Of a stretch of DNA of 64,000 nucleotides, positions 25,242 to 34,036 are shown one piece after another. This stretch comes from Zhenhengia yiwuensis (lineage in GTDB: Bacteria; Bacillota; Clostridia; Lachnospirales; Cellulosilyticaceae). Numbering within the stretch: the first letter of the stretch is position 1; every line of letters begins with the position of its first letter. The notes under the pieces were generated by a model. That model did no database searches, was not told where the DNA came from, and was given only the letters and a program-made list of their open reading frames with translations. The stretch spans positions 62,001-126,000 of the forward strand of contig NZ_JACRSY010000006.1 in NCBI RefSeq assembly GCF_014384995.1. Reading direction: 5' to 3'. The translations under genes and the position numbers were made by a program.

Positions 25242-26418
25242 AAAGAAGTTTATAAAAATTATGGTTTTATGTATGCTCCCTATGATGCTAACAGGATGCT
25301 GGGATAGTACAGAGGTGAATAGTCGGTCTGTTATATTAGAGCTTGCTATAGATAAAAATACTGATTATAAGTACGATCCAGAAAGGTTGTTAGATGGTCA
25401 GCCTGTCTATACCATTTCTTATACAATTCCTGACTTTGGTAAGCTCTCAGGTACGGATAGTCTCGCTAAAGATGTAGAAACCAATTTAACTTCACAGTCA
25501 GCGACCATAGCAACGAGTATTGCGGATATAGAGCTACGTAGTAAGAATTCTGTTAGCTTTAGTCATGTAAAAGCACTTTTTTTAGGGGAAGACCTTTTAA
25601 AGGATCCTAAACTTTTTAAAGCTACCCTAGATGCTTTATCGAGAGATATGCTTATTGCAAGAAATGTACCCCTTTTGGCAGTAAATGGTGAGGCGAGTAC
25701 GACAACTGAAATAGAGAATAATGAGCAACCTATACTAGGACTTTATATTATGGACTACTTTAATAATAAAGAGCGTGCTACAAGCTTTTTCAAAAAACAA
25801 TTAGTAGGCACTTATATTAAAGAAATGGAGGACACAGGTGTTTCCACTCTACCTGTATTCCATGTTGATCAGACCGATAAAGAAGAAATGAAAGGCCAGA
25901 TTGATATAAGTGGTGGGGCCGTTATTCATAATAATGAACTAGTAGGCTACCTTACTAAGGAAGAAGTACGTGGGCAACTTCTAGTAGAAGGAAAGGTAAG
26001 GAATTCACCTGTGGTAGTGGTCTATGAGGATAATCTCTTAACTTACCAAATTAAAGATGAAAAGAGTAAGATTAAATTTAAAGATACACCAGAAGGACCA
26101 ACATGTCTGATTGAAATGGATGTAAAAGGCAGTATTTCAGAGTACCTTACTGAAAGTGGTACAAACCTTACAAAAGATGGGACTATAGAAGAAATTAAAA
26201 CACTTCTAGCAGAAGAAATTATTACTCAAGTAGGTGTGGGAATTGATAAATCTAAAGAAATGAATATAGATTTTCTTGGGATAGGTCAAGCTATGTATCG
26301 TAAGTACCCTAAGATGTGGGCCAAATATAAACCGGGGTGGCTTAGAGAGACTTATCAAAATATGCCTATTAGTATAGGTGTTAATGTTGATATCCAAAAT
26401 ACAGGAATTGAGGAGTAG
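25234..26418 (+). CDS. Spore germination protein, GerC family lipoprotein (C subunit)
   Basis: This 394-residue lipoprotein has a lipobox MLTGC near residues 19-23, followed by the classic GCWDSTEVN sequence of GerC proteins. The mature protein would be attached to the outer face of the spore inner membrane. The ATG at 25234 is used because GGAGGG lies 7 bases upstream; the GTG at 25228 is too close. It completes the A-B-C set. Downstream lies a repeat-rich 680-base gap ending in a terminator. Confidence 0.94.
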   Translation: MIKKKFIKIMVLCMLPMMLTGCWDSTEVNSRSVILELAIDKNTDYKYDPERLLDGQPVYTISYTIPDFGKLSGTDSLAKDVETNLTSQSATIATSIADIELRSKNSVSFSHVKALFLGEDLLKDPKLFKATLDALSRDMLIARNVPLLAVNGEASTTTEIENNEQPILGLYIMDYFNNKERATSFFKKQLVGTYIKEMEDTGVSTLPVFHVDQTDKEEMKGQIDISGGAVIHNNELVGYLTKEEVRGQLLVEGKVRNSPVVVVYEDNLLTYQIKDEKSKIKFKDTPEGPTCLIEMDVKGSISEYLTESGTNLTKDGTIEEIKTLLAEEIITQVGVGIDKSKEMNIDFLGIGQAMYRKYPKMWAKYKPGWLRETYQNMPISIGVNVDIQNTGIEE

Positions 26419-26432
26419 AAAAGCTGCTGTGG

Positions 26433-26617
26433 AGGGGCTAGGTGAGCTACTCTTCCGGCTTCTGTTTCCGGAATGTAAGAAGCTCTAAGATTGATAGTCT
26501 CATGAACGCTGCAAACTCGCTTCGCTCAGACACGCAGCTAAATACCATGAGTCTATCTTCACTAAGAGCTTCTAGACATTCCTCCAAAGGAAACCTACAG
26601 AGTAGCGCACCTAGCCT
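26433..26617. repeat. Large imperfect hairpin element, complete copy
   Basis: The outer arms AGGGGCTAGGTGAGCTACTCT (26433 onward, first 20 bases pair best) and AGAGTAGCGCACCTAGCCT (26599-26617) pair over 185 bases. Inner arms around AGAAGCTCTAAG and CTAAGAGCTTCT, and GATAGTCTCATG with CATGAGTCTATC, also pair. The core AAACTCGCTTCGCTC is at 26513-26527. Layout and length match the 16295-16476 element. Confidence 0.75.
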
Positions 26618-26639
26618 TACATGCAGCTTCGAAGTGTGG

Positions 26640-26830
26640 AACACAGGAGTGAAGTAGTAAAAAGAACTGCTGTGGAAGGAGTAGGTGATGATACTTTTCC
26701 AGCTTCTGTTTACAGAATGATAAGTAGCTCTAAGTTTGATAGGCTTATGGAGGCTGCAAACTCGCTTCGCTCAGACATGCAACTTCGAGGTGTGGAACAC
26801 AGGACTGAAGGAATGAAAAGGACTGTTATG
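26640..26830. repeat. Truncated second copy of the hairpin element
   Basis: The sequence from about 26650 repeats the left half of the preceding element (GCTGTGGAAGGAGTAGGTGA, then CAGCTTCTGTTTACAGAATG, then CTCTAAGTTTGATAG) and the core AAACTCGCTTCGCTC at 26758-26772. It then skips most of the right arm and goes to the distal ACTTCGAGGTGTGGAACACA block, which also follows the first copy at about 26625. It looks like a tandem duplication with a deletion. Confidence 0.6.
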
Positions 26831-26912
26831 AGTAGAATAGGTGGGTGCCTTAGAGTGTAGAGGGTAAGTAGTAGAAGTAAGTCACACAAAATAAAAAATA
26901 AATAATAAGAAG

Positions 26913-26959
26913 GAGGTGATAGCAAAGGGAAATAGCCTATTTTGTTATCACCTCTTTTT
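26913..26959 (+). terminator. Intrinsic terminator before the glycosyltransferase gene
   Basis: The stem GAGGTGATA (26913-26921) with TATCACCTC (26946-26954) is followed by TTTTTA. It is the first good terminator after the germination operon. Confidence 0.8.
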
Positions 26960-27027
26960 AAAAAAGAATACTATAAATTAAGCGTGGAGATGCTAATAGG
27001 AAGAAATAGATTAAGTAGAGATGAAAA

Positions 27028-27057
27028 TTAACATATTCTACATTTTGGTAGTATAAT
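27028..27057 (+). promoter_or_regulatory. Sigma-A-like promoter for the glycosyltransferase at 27097
   Basis: TTAACA at 27028-27033 and TATAAT at 27052-27057 have 18-base spacing, 40 bases before the start codon. Confidence 0.6.
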
Positions 27058-27096
27058 CTAAAGAGAGAGACTATTTAAAGGAAGTGAAGGAGAGAG

Positions 27097-28095
27097 ATGA
27101 AGTTAGTAAGTATTATTGTTCCTATCTACAATGCTCAAAACTATCTAAATAGATGTTTAGATTCTTTGTTAGCTCAGACATTAGAAGATATTGAGATTAT
27201 ACTTATTAATGATGGTTCTAAGGATGATAGTTTAGCCATTTGTAGAGCTTATGAGGAGAAGGATTCACGTATTATCGTGATTGACCAGAAAAATGCAGGG
27301 GTATCAGCTGCGAGAAATGCGGGTCTTGATAGAGCTAGTGGGCAATATGTAGGATTTGTAGATCCAGATGATTGGGTTGAACCAGATATGTATGCCCTAA
27401 TGTATGAGAAGATCCATTCATTAGGGTGTCCTGTTTGTCTGTGTAATTATTATAAAGATGATAAAAATAATAGCGTCCCTAAACGCTTTAAGGTGAAGAA
27501 AGAAATTTTAAATCAGCAGGAAGTTATAAAAGTTATAGTAAGCAATATGGTAGGGGTAGATGATATTATGCCTCGTTATAACTATGTCATGGGTTGTGTA
27601 TGGCGCTGCTTGTATGAGAGAAGCTTTATAGAAAAAAATAACCTTCGTTTTGAAGAATGTATAGGTTTTATGGAAGATTTAGTTTTTAACGTAAGAGCTT
27701 TATTAAAAGTAGAGAGTTTATGTATTGTACCAAAATTCTTATATCATTATGTACAAAATCCAAAATCTATCCTTCATACCTATAATAAGAATATGTGGAC
27801 TGACCAAATGAGGGTACACAGTTTACTTGAAGGGTATATAAAAGAAGCAGGTCTTGAGGAAATGATGCGTAATCGTTTGGATATGCGTTATGTAGGGATG
27901 GCCTTTGGTGCTATTTATAATGAAGTCAATGGCAAGAGCAAGGCCGGTGTGAAATACAAAGTAGATAAAGTGAAAGAAATCTGTGGCGATGAAAAGCTTA
28001 AATTAAGTTTAGAGCGTATACATCCTATTAGAGGAAGTGCGCACACTCAAACGGCTAGCCGACGTACAGTCAAGAAGAAGTCGAAAGCCAAATAA
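27097..28095 (+). CDS. GT2-family glycosyltransferase
   Basis: This 332-residue GT-A fold enzyme starts with SIIVPIYNAQNYLNRCLDSL, has the nucleotide-binding LINDGSKDDS near residue 35 and the DxD-type VDPDDW near 88. It would transfer a sugar from a nucleotide donor to a surface glycan; donor and acceptor are unknown. The C-terminal part (200-310) is helical and the tail is Lys/Arg-rich. The last 49 bases overlap the convergent gene at 28047, with no terminator between them. Confidence 0.88.
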   Translation: MKLVSIIVPIYNAQNYLNRCLDSLLAQTLEDIEIILINDGSKDDSLAICRAYEEKDSRIIVIDQKNAGVSAARNAGLDRASGQYVGFVDPDDWVEPDMYALMYEKIHSLGCPVCLCNYYKDDKNNSVPKRFKVKKEILNQQEVIKVIVSNMVGVDDIMPRYNYVMGCVWRCLYERSFIEKNNLRFEECIGFMEDLVFNVRALLKVESLCIVPKFLYHYVQNPKSILHTYNKNMWTDQMRVHSLLEGYIKEAGLEEMMRNRLDMRYVGMAFGAIYNEVNGKSKAGVKYKVDKVKEICGDEKLKLSLERIHPIRGSAHTQTASRRTVKKKSKAK

Positions 28096-28550
28096 ATAAG
28101 AAATGGCCAAAATAAAATACTCCACCAATTTGCAAAGCTCATATAGAAGGTATTTAAAAAAGGCTGAAAATAATAAATGCCAATAAAGCATAATCCCATC
28201 CAAGCTAAGGAGAAGGGCAGACAAATAAGACCTTGATAATTACATTTAACAAGGGAGTAGTCCCAATATAAGACGTGAAAAAAGGTCTTAATTAAAAAAC
28301 CACTGACGTATTCTACAGCTGTAGGGATAACAAGACACAGGACAAGCATGGCTATAGGACTTACCTTGAACAAATAGAGCATGGCAATTAAAAAAGTCAT
28401 AGCAAAACCATACATGGGTTTAAAAGGTCCATATAAGAATCCCTCACTTTTAAAATGTCCATGTGTAAAGCGAGCATAAATCTGTTCGATAAGATAACCT
28501 AAAAAGGAATAGAATAAGAAATTAAAGGTTAAATAATAAAGTGTAGACAT
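28047..28550 (-). CDS. Putative ABC-transporter-type membrane protein, CmpB/PF06541-like
   Basis: This 167-residue membrane protein has four to five hydrophobic segments. Motifs typical of the CmpB-like family include FYSFLGYLIEQIYA, EGFLYGPFKPMYG and the LCLVIPTAVEYVSGFL / WDYS region. The family is widespread in Firmicutes and Actinobacteria; its function is not established. It follows the MalY-type gene by 53 bases on the same strand, suggesting a two-gene unit. Its 3' end overlaps the convergent glycosyltransferase. Confidence 0.8.
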   Translation of the reverse strand: MSTLYYLTFNFLFYSFLGYLIEQIYARFTHGHFKSEGFLYGPFKPMYGFAMTFLIAMLYLFKVSPIAMLVLCLVIPTAVEYVSGFLIKTFFHVLYWDYSLVKCNYQGLICLPFSLAWMGLCFIGIYYFQPFLNTFYMSFANWWSILFWPFLIYLAFDFFLTVRRLAV

Positions 28551-28603
28551 AAAGACCCTCTTTCTAAATAGGTTATCTTTAATATCTACACTGATTGGAA
28601 ATT

Positions 28604-29776
28604 TTATGCATCAAAAGCAGCTTTAAGCTGATTTAAAGCCTTCTCAAGTACAGCCTTTGGTACAGCAAAATTAAGGCGAACAAACCCTACATGATCACTA
28701 TCATAAGTTGTACCAGCATTTAGCCAGAGTTTAGCTTTTTGAGAGAGGAAGATCATGAGTTCATCTTGGCTATAAGGAAGGGCGCTCATATCAATCCAAA
28801 GCAGATAAGTGCCTTCACAAGGTGTTACTTTTAGTAGAGGAAGTTCTTTCTTGATAAAGTTTAGAGCATCGTTACGATTCGCTTCCAAATAACTTATTAA
28901 GGCATCTACCCATTCGGCACCTTTTGTATAAGCTGCAATAAGGCTATCGATGGCAAGTGGTGATAAGTTATGAAGAGAAAGGCAGTTAAGCTGAGCTGTA
29001 AACTGCTTTCTAATGGAAGGATTGGCAATAATGAAGTTGGCAGAACTTATACCGGATAAGTTGAACGTCTTACTTGGTGAAGTGCATACGATAAGCTGGT
29101 TTAAAATCTCAGGTGAAAGATTGCCCATAGAAGTATGCTGAGCATGGCTATAAATGAGGTCGTGATGGATTTCATCTGACAGTATAAGGACATTGTATTG
29201 AACGCATAACTTACCTAACTGGGTAAGTTCTTTTTTTGTCCAAACACGGCCTACAGGGTTATGAGGATTGCAGAGAATAAAGGCTTTCACCTTTGGGTCT
29301 TTCAGCTTTTCTTCCAAATCTTCAAAGTTGATGGTGTATGTTCCTTCTTTATAAAGAAGCGCATTGTTAACAGGTACACATCCACTGTTTAAGATAGCTG
29401 TTTCAAAGTTATTATAGACAGGTTTTTGGATAATAACTTTGTCTCCTTTTGAAAGAAAGGTTTGTAAAGCCATATACATACCACAGAGAATATTAGGTGT
29501 AGGGACGATCCAGTCTTTTTGAATGAGCCAGTTATGGCGGGAATGCATCCAGTGAATGATGGCATCATAGTAAGCATCAGGAATAAAAGTATAACCATAA
29601 ATAGGGTGGCTCGTTCTTTTAACGATAGCCTCTTGCACACAAGGGGCTGTGGCGAAATCCATATCCGCTACCCATAGGGATAAGACATCTTCAGGCATGT
29701 TATAGTAAGCTTTTGCATCGACTTTGTAGCAGTTTGTATGTAGGCGGTCTAGAGGATGGTCAAAATCATAATTCAT
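28604..29776 (-). CDS. MalY/PatB-family PLP-dependent aminotransferase or cystathionine beta-lyase
   Basis: This 390-residue fold-type I PLP enzyme has an N-terminal block LSLWVADMDFATAP, NPHNPVGRVW near residue 170, DEIHHDL near 205 and the Schiff-base lysine in SPSKTFNLSG near 235. Family members cleave C-S bonds of cystathionine or cysteine, and MalY also acts as a regulator in enteric bacteria. The ATG at 29776 is used because AAAGGAGTG precedes it; the longer frame adds 12 residues without a ribosome site. It probably belongs to sulphur amino-acid metabolism. Confidence 0.9.
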   Translation of the reverse strand: MNYDFDHPLDRLHTNCYKVDAKAYYNMPEDVLSLWVADMDFATAPCVQEAIVKRTSHPIYGYTFIPDAYYDAIIHWMHSRHNWLIQKDWIVPTPNILCGMYMALQTFLSKGDKVIIQKPVYNNFETAILNSGCVPVNNALLYKEGTYTINFEDLEEKLKDPKVKAFILCNPHNPVGRVWTKKELTQLGKLCVQYNVLILSDEIHHDLIYSHAQHTSMGNLSPEILNQLIVCTSPSKTFNLSGISSANFIIANPSIRKQFTAQLNCLSLHNLSPLAIDSLIAAYTKGAEWVDALISYLEANRNDALNFIKKELPLLKVTPCEGTYLLWIDMSALPYSQDELMIFLSQKAKLWLNAGTTYDSDHVGFVRLNFAVPKAVLEKALNQLKAAFDA

Positions 29777-29859
29777 AATAAACACTCCTTTTTTAGAGTA
29801 TAAGGTTAACATTATTATACTCTATAGTTTGAAAAAACTAAAAATATATTTAAATTAAG

Positions 29860-29887
29860 GTATAAAAATATAGGTTATGGTAATACT
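29860..29887 (+). promoter_or_regulatory. Sigma-F-like promoter of spoIIR
   Basis: GTATA at 29860-29864 and GGTAATACT at 29879-29887 match the forespore sigma-F pattern (GYATA and GGNNANAHT). The spacing here is 14 bases, slightly short. spoIIR is a known sigma-F target in Bacillus subtilis, which supports the call. Confidence 0.5.
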
Positions 29888-29917
29888 CCTATTAGATTAT
29901 TTGAGGAGGTTATGACC

Positions 29918-30556
29918 ATGACAAAGTTTATCAATAAATATTGGTTAGAAGTTGTTTACATATCAAGTGTGATCTGTTTTATGCTTGCTTTTTCTTTCTT
30001 CTTAATGACGGATTATGCACAGACTATTTCTTCAGGTTTAAGTGAAAGTGTTATTCGCTTCCATGTCATTGCGAATAGTGATACCACAGAGGATCAGCTC
30101 CTTAAGGAGAATGTACGTGACGCAGTGCTTATGTATATGGAACCTATCTTAGCAGATTCTCCTAGTATTGAAGAGACACGTAGTCGTATTAATGATCATA
30201 TGGATGAGATTACCCAGGTCGCACAGACTATTATTACGAACTGGGGTAAGGACTATAGTGTTTATACAGAGCTTACACATGAAGATTTCCCAACGAAGTC
30301 TTATGGAGATATTGTATTCCCTGCGGGCAACTACGAGGCATGCCGTATTGTGATTGGAGAAGGTAAGGGACAAAACTGGTGGTGTGTCATGTTTCCACCT
30401 TTATGCTATGTAGATGCCGCAACAGGCGTGGTGCCTTTAGAAGGCAAAGAAGAGTTACAAGAAAACCTTACAAAAGAACAATATGATATTGTAGCTTTCC
30501 AAGCAGATAAACCTTATGATATAAGATTTAAAATTGTAGAATGGCTCGGTAAATAG
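29918..30556 (+). CDS. spoIIR: Stage II sporulation protein R
   Basis: This 212-residue protein is made in the forespore and signals to the mother cell by activating SpoIIGA-dependent processing of pro-sigma-E. It has an N-terminal membrane segment (about 10-32) followed by the diagnostic SVIRFHVIANSDT block and CRIVIGEGKGQNWWCVMFPP LCYVD-type region, split here by wording only. The ATG at 29918 lies 8 bases after GAGGAGG, better placed than the ATG at 29912. A terminator overlaps the stop codon. The upstream sigma-F-like promoter fits its known control. Confidence 0.95.
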   Translation: MTKFINKYWLEVVYISSVICFMLAFSFFLMTDYAQTISSGLSESVIRFHVIANSDTTEDQLLKENVRDAVLMYMEPILADSPSIEETRSRINDHMDEITQVAQTIITNWGKDYSVYTELTHEDFPTKSYGDIVFPAGNYEACRIVIGEGKGQNWWCVMFPPLCYVDAATGVVPLEGKEELQENLTKEQYDIVAFQADKPYDIRFKIVEWLGK

Positions 30557-30570
30557 AGCCATTTTTTATT
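30540..30570 (+). terminator. Terminator overlapping the spoIIR stop
   Basis: ATGGCTC (30541-30547) pairs with GAGCCAT (30556-30562), followed by TTTTT. The left arm lies within the last codons of spoIIR. Confidence 0.85.
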
Positions 30571-30669
30571 TTACATGGAGACAATGCACAAATGGGGGCA
30601 AGTCTTGAATATTTATAATAAAAGTAATACAATTAAGCTTAAGCGTATAAGTGAAGGGAGAAAGTAAGA

Positions 30670-31719
30670 ATGAAAGAAAGTGTATTACTCCTATTTGGGG
30701 GGCAATCATCTGAACATGAAGTATCTTTAAAATCCGTTACAACTGTAATGAAGCATATAGATCATAGTAAATTTGAAGTTTATCCTGTAGGGATTACCAA
30801 AGAGGGAAGATGGTTACTCTATACAGGTAATAACCCAGACTTTACCTGCAATAGATGGCAAGAAGTAGGTATTCCGGCTGTTCTTAGTCCAGATGCCACT
30901 CAAAGAAGCCTTGTTGTATTAAAAGAGGAAGAAGTACCCGTTTACATTAAAATAGATAAGATATTCCCAGTATTACATGGAAGAAATGGTGAAGATGGTA
31001 CCGTCCAAGGTCTATTTGAACTTGCACAAATTCCATTTGTAGGTTGCGGGGTATTAGCTTCTGCAGTTTCTATGGACAAAGCCTTCACTAAAATAGTAGT
31101 GAAAGAAAAAGGTGTGCCTCAAGCAAACTTCGTACTTGTTTATGAGAGAGAATTAAAAGACGAAGAAGCAGTAGTGAGCAAAATTGAAGCGGCTTTCCCT
31201 TATCCATACTTCATTAAACCAGCTAATGCAGGTTCATCTGTAGGCATTTCAAAAGCAGCGAATAAAGTAGAACTTTTAGCAGGTCTTAAACTTGCTTTTG
31301 AGCATGACTGTAAAGTGCTTGTAGAAGAGACCATTGTAGGACGTGAAGTAGAGACTGCAGTACTTGGTAATGGCGATATAGAAGTATCGGGTGTAGGTGA
31401 AATTTTCTCAGCGGCAGAGTTCTATGATTATGATGGGAAATATAATAACCCAGATTCTAAAACGGTAGTGGATGCAGACTTAGATCCTGCTATTAAAGAG
31501 CAAATTAGACGTTATGCAAAAGATGTATTTGAAGCAGTAGAAGGTAAAGGAATTTCTAGGGTAGACTTCTTTGTTAAAGAAGATGGAGGTATTATCTTTA
31601 ATGAGATCAATACACTTCCTGGCTTTACTTCTATTAGTATGTACCCAATGCTTTGGAGAGCAGCAGGTATAGAGACAAAAGACCTTATTACAAGATTACT
31701 AGATTTAGCATGCCTGTAA
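30670..31719 (+). CDS. ddl: D-alanine--D-alanine ligase
   Basis: This 349-residue ATP-grasp enzyme makes D-Ala-D-Ala for peptidoglycan. Visible motifs are LFGGQSSEHEVSLKS at the N-terminus, GRNGEDGTVQGLFEL near 107, SMDKAFTK near 138, the FIKPANAGSSVG ATP-grasp loop, the omega-loop EFYDYDGKYNN and the C-terminal FNEINTLPGFTSISMYP. The omega-loop tyrosine fits D-Ala rather than D-lactate ligases, though specificity would need assay. murI follows after 10 bases, so the two cell-wall precursor genes form an operon. Confidence 0.95.
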   Translation: MKESVLLLFGGQSSEHEVSLKSVTTVMKHIDHSKFEVYPVGITKEGRWLLYTGNNPDFTCNRWQEVGIPAVLSPDATQRSLVVLKEEEVPVYIKIDKIFPVLHGRNGEDGTVQGLFELAQIPFVGCGVLASAVSMDKAFTKIVVKEKGVPQANFVLVYERELKDEEAVVSKIEAAFPYPYFIKPANAGSSVGISKAANKVELLAGLKLAFEHDCKVLVEETIVGREVETAVLGNGDIEVSGVGEIFSAAEFYDYDGKYNNPDSKTVVDADLDPAIKEQIRRYAKDVFEAVEGKGISRVDFFVKEDGGIIFNEINTLPGFTSISMYPMLWRAAGIETKDLITRLLDLACL

Positions 31720-31729
31720 GGAGAACGTT

Positions 31730-32536
31730 ATGGATAAAAGACCAATAGGCATTTTTGACTCAGGAGTAGGTGGGCTCACTGTAGTTAAAGCTGTCATGGA
31801 AAGGCTTAGTAATGAATCAATCATCTATTTTGGTGATACAGCGAGAGTGCCTTATGGAAGTAAGTCAAAAGAGACTGTTACAAAGTTTTCAGCACAAATT
31901 ATTCGTTTTTTACAAACTAAAGATGTTAAAGCCATTATTATTGCCTGTAATACAGTAAATTCCAACTGTATTGAAGAGCTAAGAGCATTATTCCCAGGTC
32001 TTCCTATAGAAGGAGTAGTAGAACCGGGTGTACGTATGGCTCTTAAGGCAACAGAGAATAATAAAATTGGTATCATAGGGACAGAGGCGACTGTAGCAAG
32101 TGGTAAGTATCCCGAGCTTCTTAAAGCAGAAAGACCAGAGCTTGAAGTGTATGATAGAGCTTGCCCACTTTTTGTACCATTAGTAGAAGAAGGTTGGGCG
32201 CAGCACAAAATCACAAAAGAAGTTATAGAAGAGTACCTTCTTCCACTAGCAAGTACAGGTATTGATAGCCTTATTTTAGGATGTACCCACTACCCAATGC
32301 TTACTGAGCAAATTGGAAAGGTATTAGGGCCTTCTATTAAACTGATTAATCCAGCTACAGAAGCAGCTTTTAATATTAAAAGACTTCTTAAAAGTACAGA
32401 TAAACAAAGTGATGGGGAGGTTGCTACATATAAATTCTATGTGAGTGATCATCCAAGTCGTATGCAGAAGATGGCTCAAATCTTTTTAGATTATCCCGTT
32501 ACACAAGTAGAAAAAGTAGATATTGAATCTTACTAA
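31730..32536 (+). CDS. murI: Glutamate racemase
   Basis: This 268-residue enzyme supplies D-glutamate for peptidoglycan. Both catalytic cysteines are present, in IACNTVNS (near 74) and LGCTHYPML (near 185). The N-terminal IGIFDSGVGGLTV and YFGDTARVPYG motifs are also present. The length is normal. It has its own ribosome site (AAGGAG) and lies 10 bases after ddl. Confidence 0.96.
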   Translation: MDKRPIGIFDSGVGGLTVVKAVMERLSNESIIYFGDTARVPYGSKSKETVTKFSAQIIRFLQTKDVKAIIIACNTVNSNCIEELRALFPGLPIEGVVEPGVRMALKATENNKIGIIGTEATVASGKYPELLKAERPELEVYDRACPLFVPLVEEGWAQHKITKEVIEEYLLPLASTGIDSLILGCTHYPMLTEQIGKVLGPSIKLINPATEAAFNIKRLLKSTDKQSDGEVATYKFYVSDHPSRMQKMAQIFLDYPVTQVEKVDIESY

Positions 32537-32576
32537 AGTATGATCAAGTAAAGAGTAGCATAAAGATGGGGGTGTC

Positions 32577-32605
32577 ATGTTCCGTTAAGCTTAGCGGAGC
32601 ATCCA
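32577..32605 (+). promoter_or_regulatory. Small hairpin between murI and the DUF1934 gene
   Basis: ATGTTCCGTTAAGCTTAGCG and the following GAGCAT form a near-perfect palindrome. No T-run follows directly, although CATTTTTGAT occurs 8 bases later. It may be a weak terminator or mRNA-stabilising hairpin. Confidence 0.35.
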
Positions 32606-32637
32606 CTCTCATTTTTGATAGTGCAGAAGGAGAAAAT

Positions 32638-33051
32638 ATGCAGAACTTAAAATTAAAACTTGTCACATCTCAGCAGTATGAGGAACATGATAATGTAGAT
32701 GAAATGATTATAGAGGGGGTAGTAGCAGAACGTAATGGCAGTTCTTACATTACTTTCAAGCAAGTTGACCCTCATTATAATGTAACGATTAACAACTTAG
32801 TTAAAATTAAAAATGGTATTGTTTCGATTAAACGCAGTGGAGCCCTTGAATCTACTATGATTTTTGACGTAGAGAAACCTTATGCAACCCATTATGAGAC
32901 ACCTTATGGTAAACTTAATATTTATGTGACTACGCATGAAATTGAAAGTGAAATCTCAGAAAAAGATGTAAACTTAAAGATAAAATACGAAATGATGATG
33001 CAAGGTAAAAAAATAAGTGATAATATATATTGTATTGAGAGAGTAAAGTAG
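32638..33051 (+). CDS. DUF1934 (YwiB-like, calycin-fold) protein
   Basis: This 137-residue beta-barrel-like protein of the DUF1934 family has no known catalytic residues. The pattern of alternating strands (EMIIEGVVAERNGSSYITFK near the N-terminus and VNLKIKYEMMMQGKKISDN at the end) is typical. The ATG at 32638 follows AGAAGGAGAAA; the longer frame from 32566 has no ribosome site. Its position after ddl-murI suggests co-transcription with cell-wall genes, but its job is unknown. Confidence 0.8.
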   Translation: MQNLKLKLVTSQQYEEHDNVDEMIIEGVVAERNGSSYITFKQVDPHYNVTINNLVKIKNGIVSIKRSGALESTMIFDVEKPYATHYETPYGKLNIYVTTHEIESEISEKDVNLKIKYEMMMQGKKISDNIYCIERVK

Positions 33052-33107
33052 AGTGTTATAGGGAAAAGCAAAGCAAAAAGAAAAAGAGAATAAAAGAGGT
33101 TTGAAAG

Positions 33108-33977
33108 ATGAAAATTAAAAAAGCGATTATACCAGCGGCAGGATTAGGGACAAGATTTTTACCCGCTACAAAGGCACAGCCTAAGGAAATGCTTCCAATA
33201 GTGGATAAACCAACTATTCAGTACATTGTAGAGGAAGCAGTAGCTTCTGGTATTGAAGATATTATTATTGTTACAGGTAGAACTAAAAAGTCTATTGAAG
33301 ATCACTTTGATAAGTCTGTAGAACTTGAGATGGAACTTGAGAAACATGGTAAAGATGAACTTCTTGAGATTGCAAGATCCGTATCTGAAATCGCCAATAT
33401 TTATTACATTAGACAAAAAGAGCCAAAAGGGCTTGGACATGCAGTACTCACTGCAAAAACTTTTATTGGGGATGAGCCTTTTGCAGTTTTACTAGGGGAT
33501 GATGTGATTACATCAGAAGTACCTTGCTTAAAGCAAATGATGGACATGTATGAACAGTATGAATCAACGATCTTAGGGGTTCAGACAGTGGCAGAAGATC
33601 AAGTGAATAAATATGGTATTGTGCAAGGGGCACAAGTTGCTGATAGAATGTATACAGTAGAAAATATGGTAGAGAAGCCAAAAATCGGAGAAGCACCTTC
33701 TAATGTGGCGGTTCTTGGTCGTTACATTATTACACCAGCTATTTTTCCATTACTTGAGAAACAAGAAGCTGGTGCAGGTGGTGAGATTCAGCTTACAGAT
33801 GCACTTTGTAAGTTAGCTGGGCAAGAGAAAATGTATGCCTATGACTTTATTGGTAGACGTTATGATGTAGGAAGTAAGATTGGTTTCCTGCAAGCTACTG
33901 TAGATTTTGCACTTGATCGCGCTGATTTACGTGATGAATTTATGACTTATTTAAAGGAAGTTGTAAGTAAAGCATAA
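33108..33977 (+). CDS. galU: UTP--glucose-1-phosphate uridylyltransferase
   Basis: This 289-residue enzyme makes UDP-glucose. The N-terminal nucleotide-binding motif is IIPAAGLGTRFLPATKAQPK, with MLPIVDKPTIQYIVEEA following, VLLGDDV near 128 and the sugar-binding VEKPK near 185. The length matches bacterial GalU. It supplies galE (60399) and the surface-glycan cluster, and can use glucose 1-phosphate from GlgP. It ends just before an intergenic region that contains a separate short transcription unit and the S-layer promoter. Confidence 0.96.
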   Translation: MKIKKAIIPAAGLGTRFLPATKAQPKEMLPIVDKPTIQYIVEEAVASGIEDIIIVTGRTKKSIEDHFDKSVELEMELEKHGKDELLEIARSVSEIANIYYIRQKEPKGLGHAVLTAKTFIGDEPFAVLLGDDVITSEVPCLKQMMDMYEQYESTILGVQTVAEDQVNKYGIVQGAQVADRMYTVENMVEKPKIGEAPSNVAVLGRYIITPAIFPLLEKQEAGAGGEIQLTDALCKLAGQEKMYAYDFIGRRYDVGSKIGFLQATVDFALDRADLRDEFMTYLKEVVSKA

Positions 33978-34000
33978 GATCGAATACCATAACTTGCCTG

Positions 34001-34030
34001 TTGATAAGAAAGACAAGGTTTCGTTATAAT
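34001..34030 (+). promoter_or_regulatory. Strong promoter immediately before a terminator
   Basis: TTGATA at 34001-34006 and TATAAT at 34025-34030 have 18-base spacing. The only thing downstream before the terminator at 34058 is about 25 bases, so this promoter appears to drive a very short RNA. Confidence 0.55.
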
Positions 34031-34036
34031 AGGGGG

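Noticed and set aside
26442..26925. Several short overlapping frames on both strands
   Set aside because: All lie in the palindromic repeat elements; the same frames recur because the DNA repeats, not because proteins are conserved.
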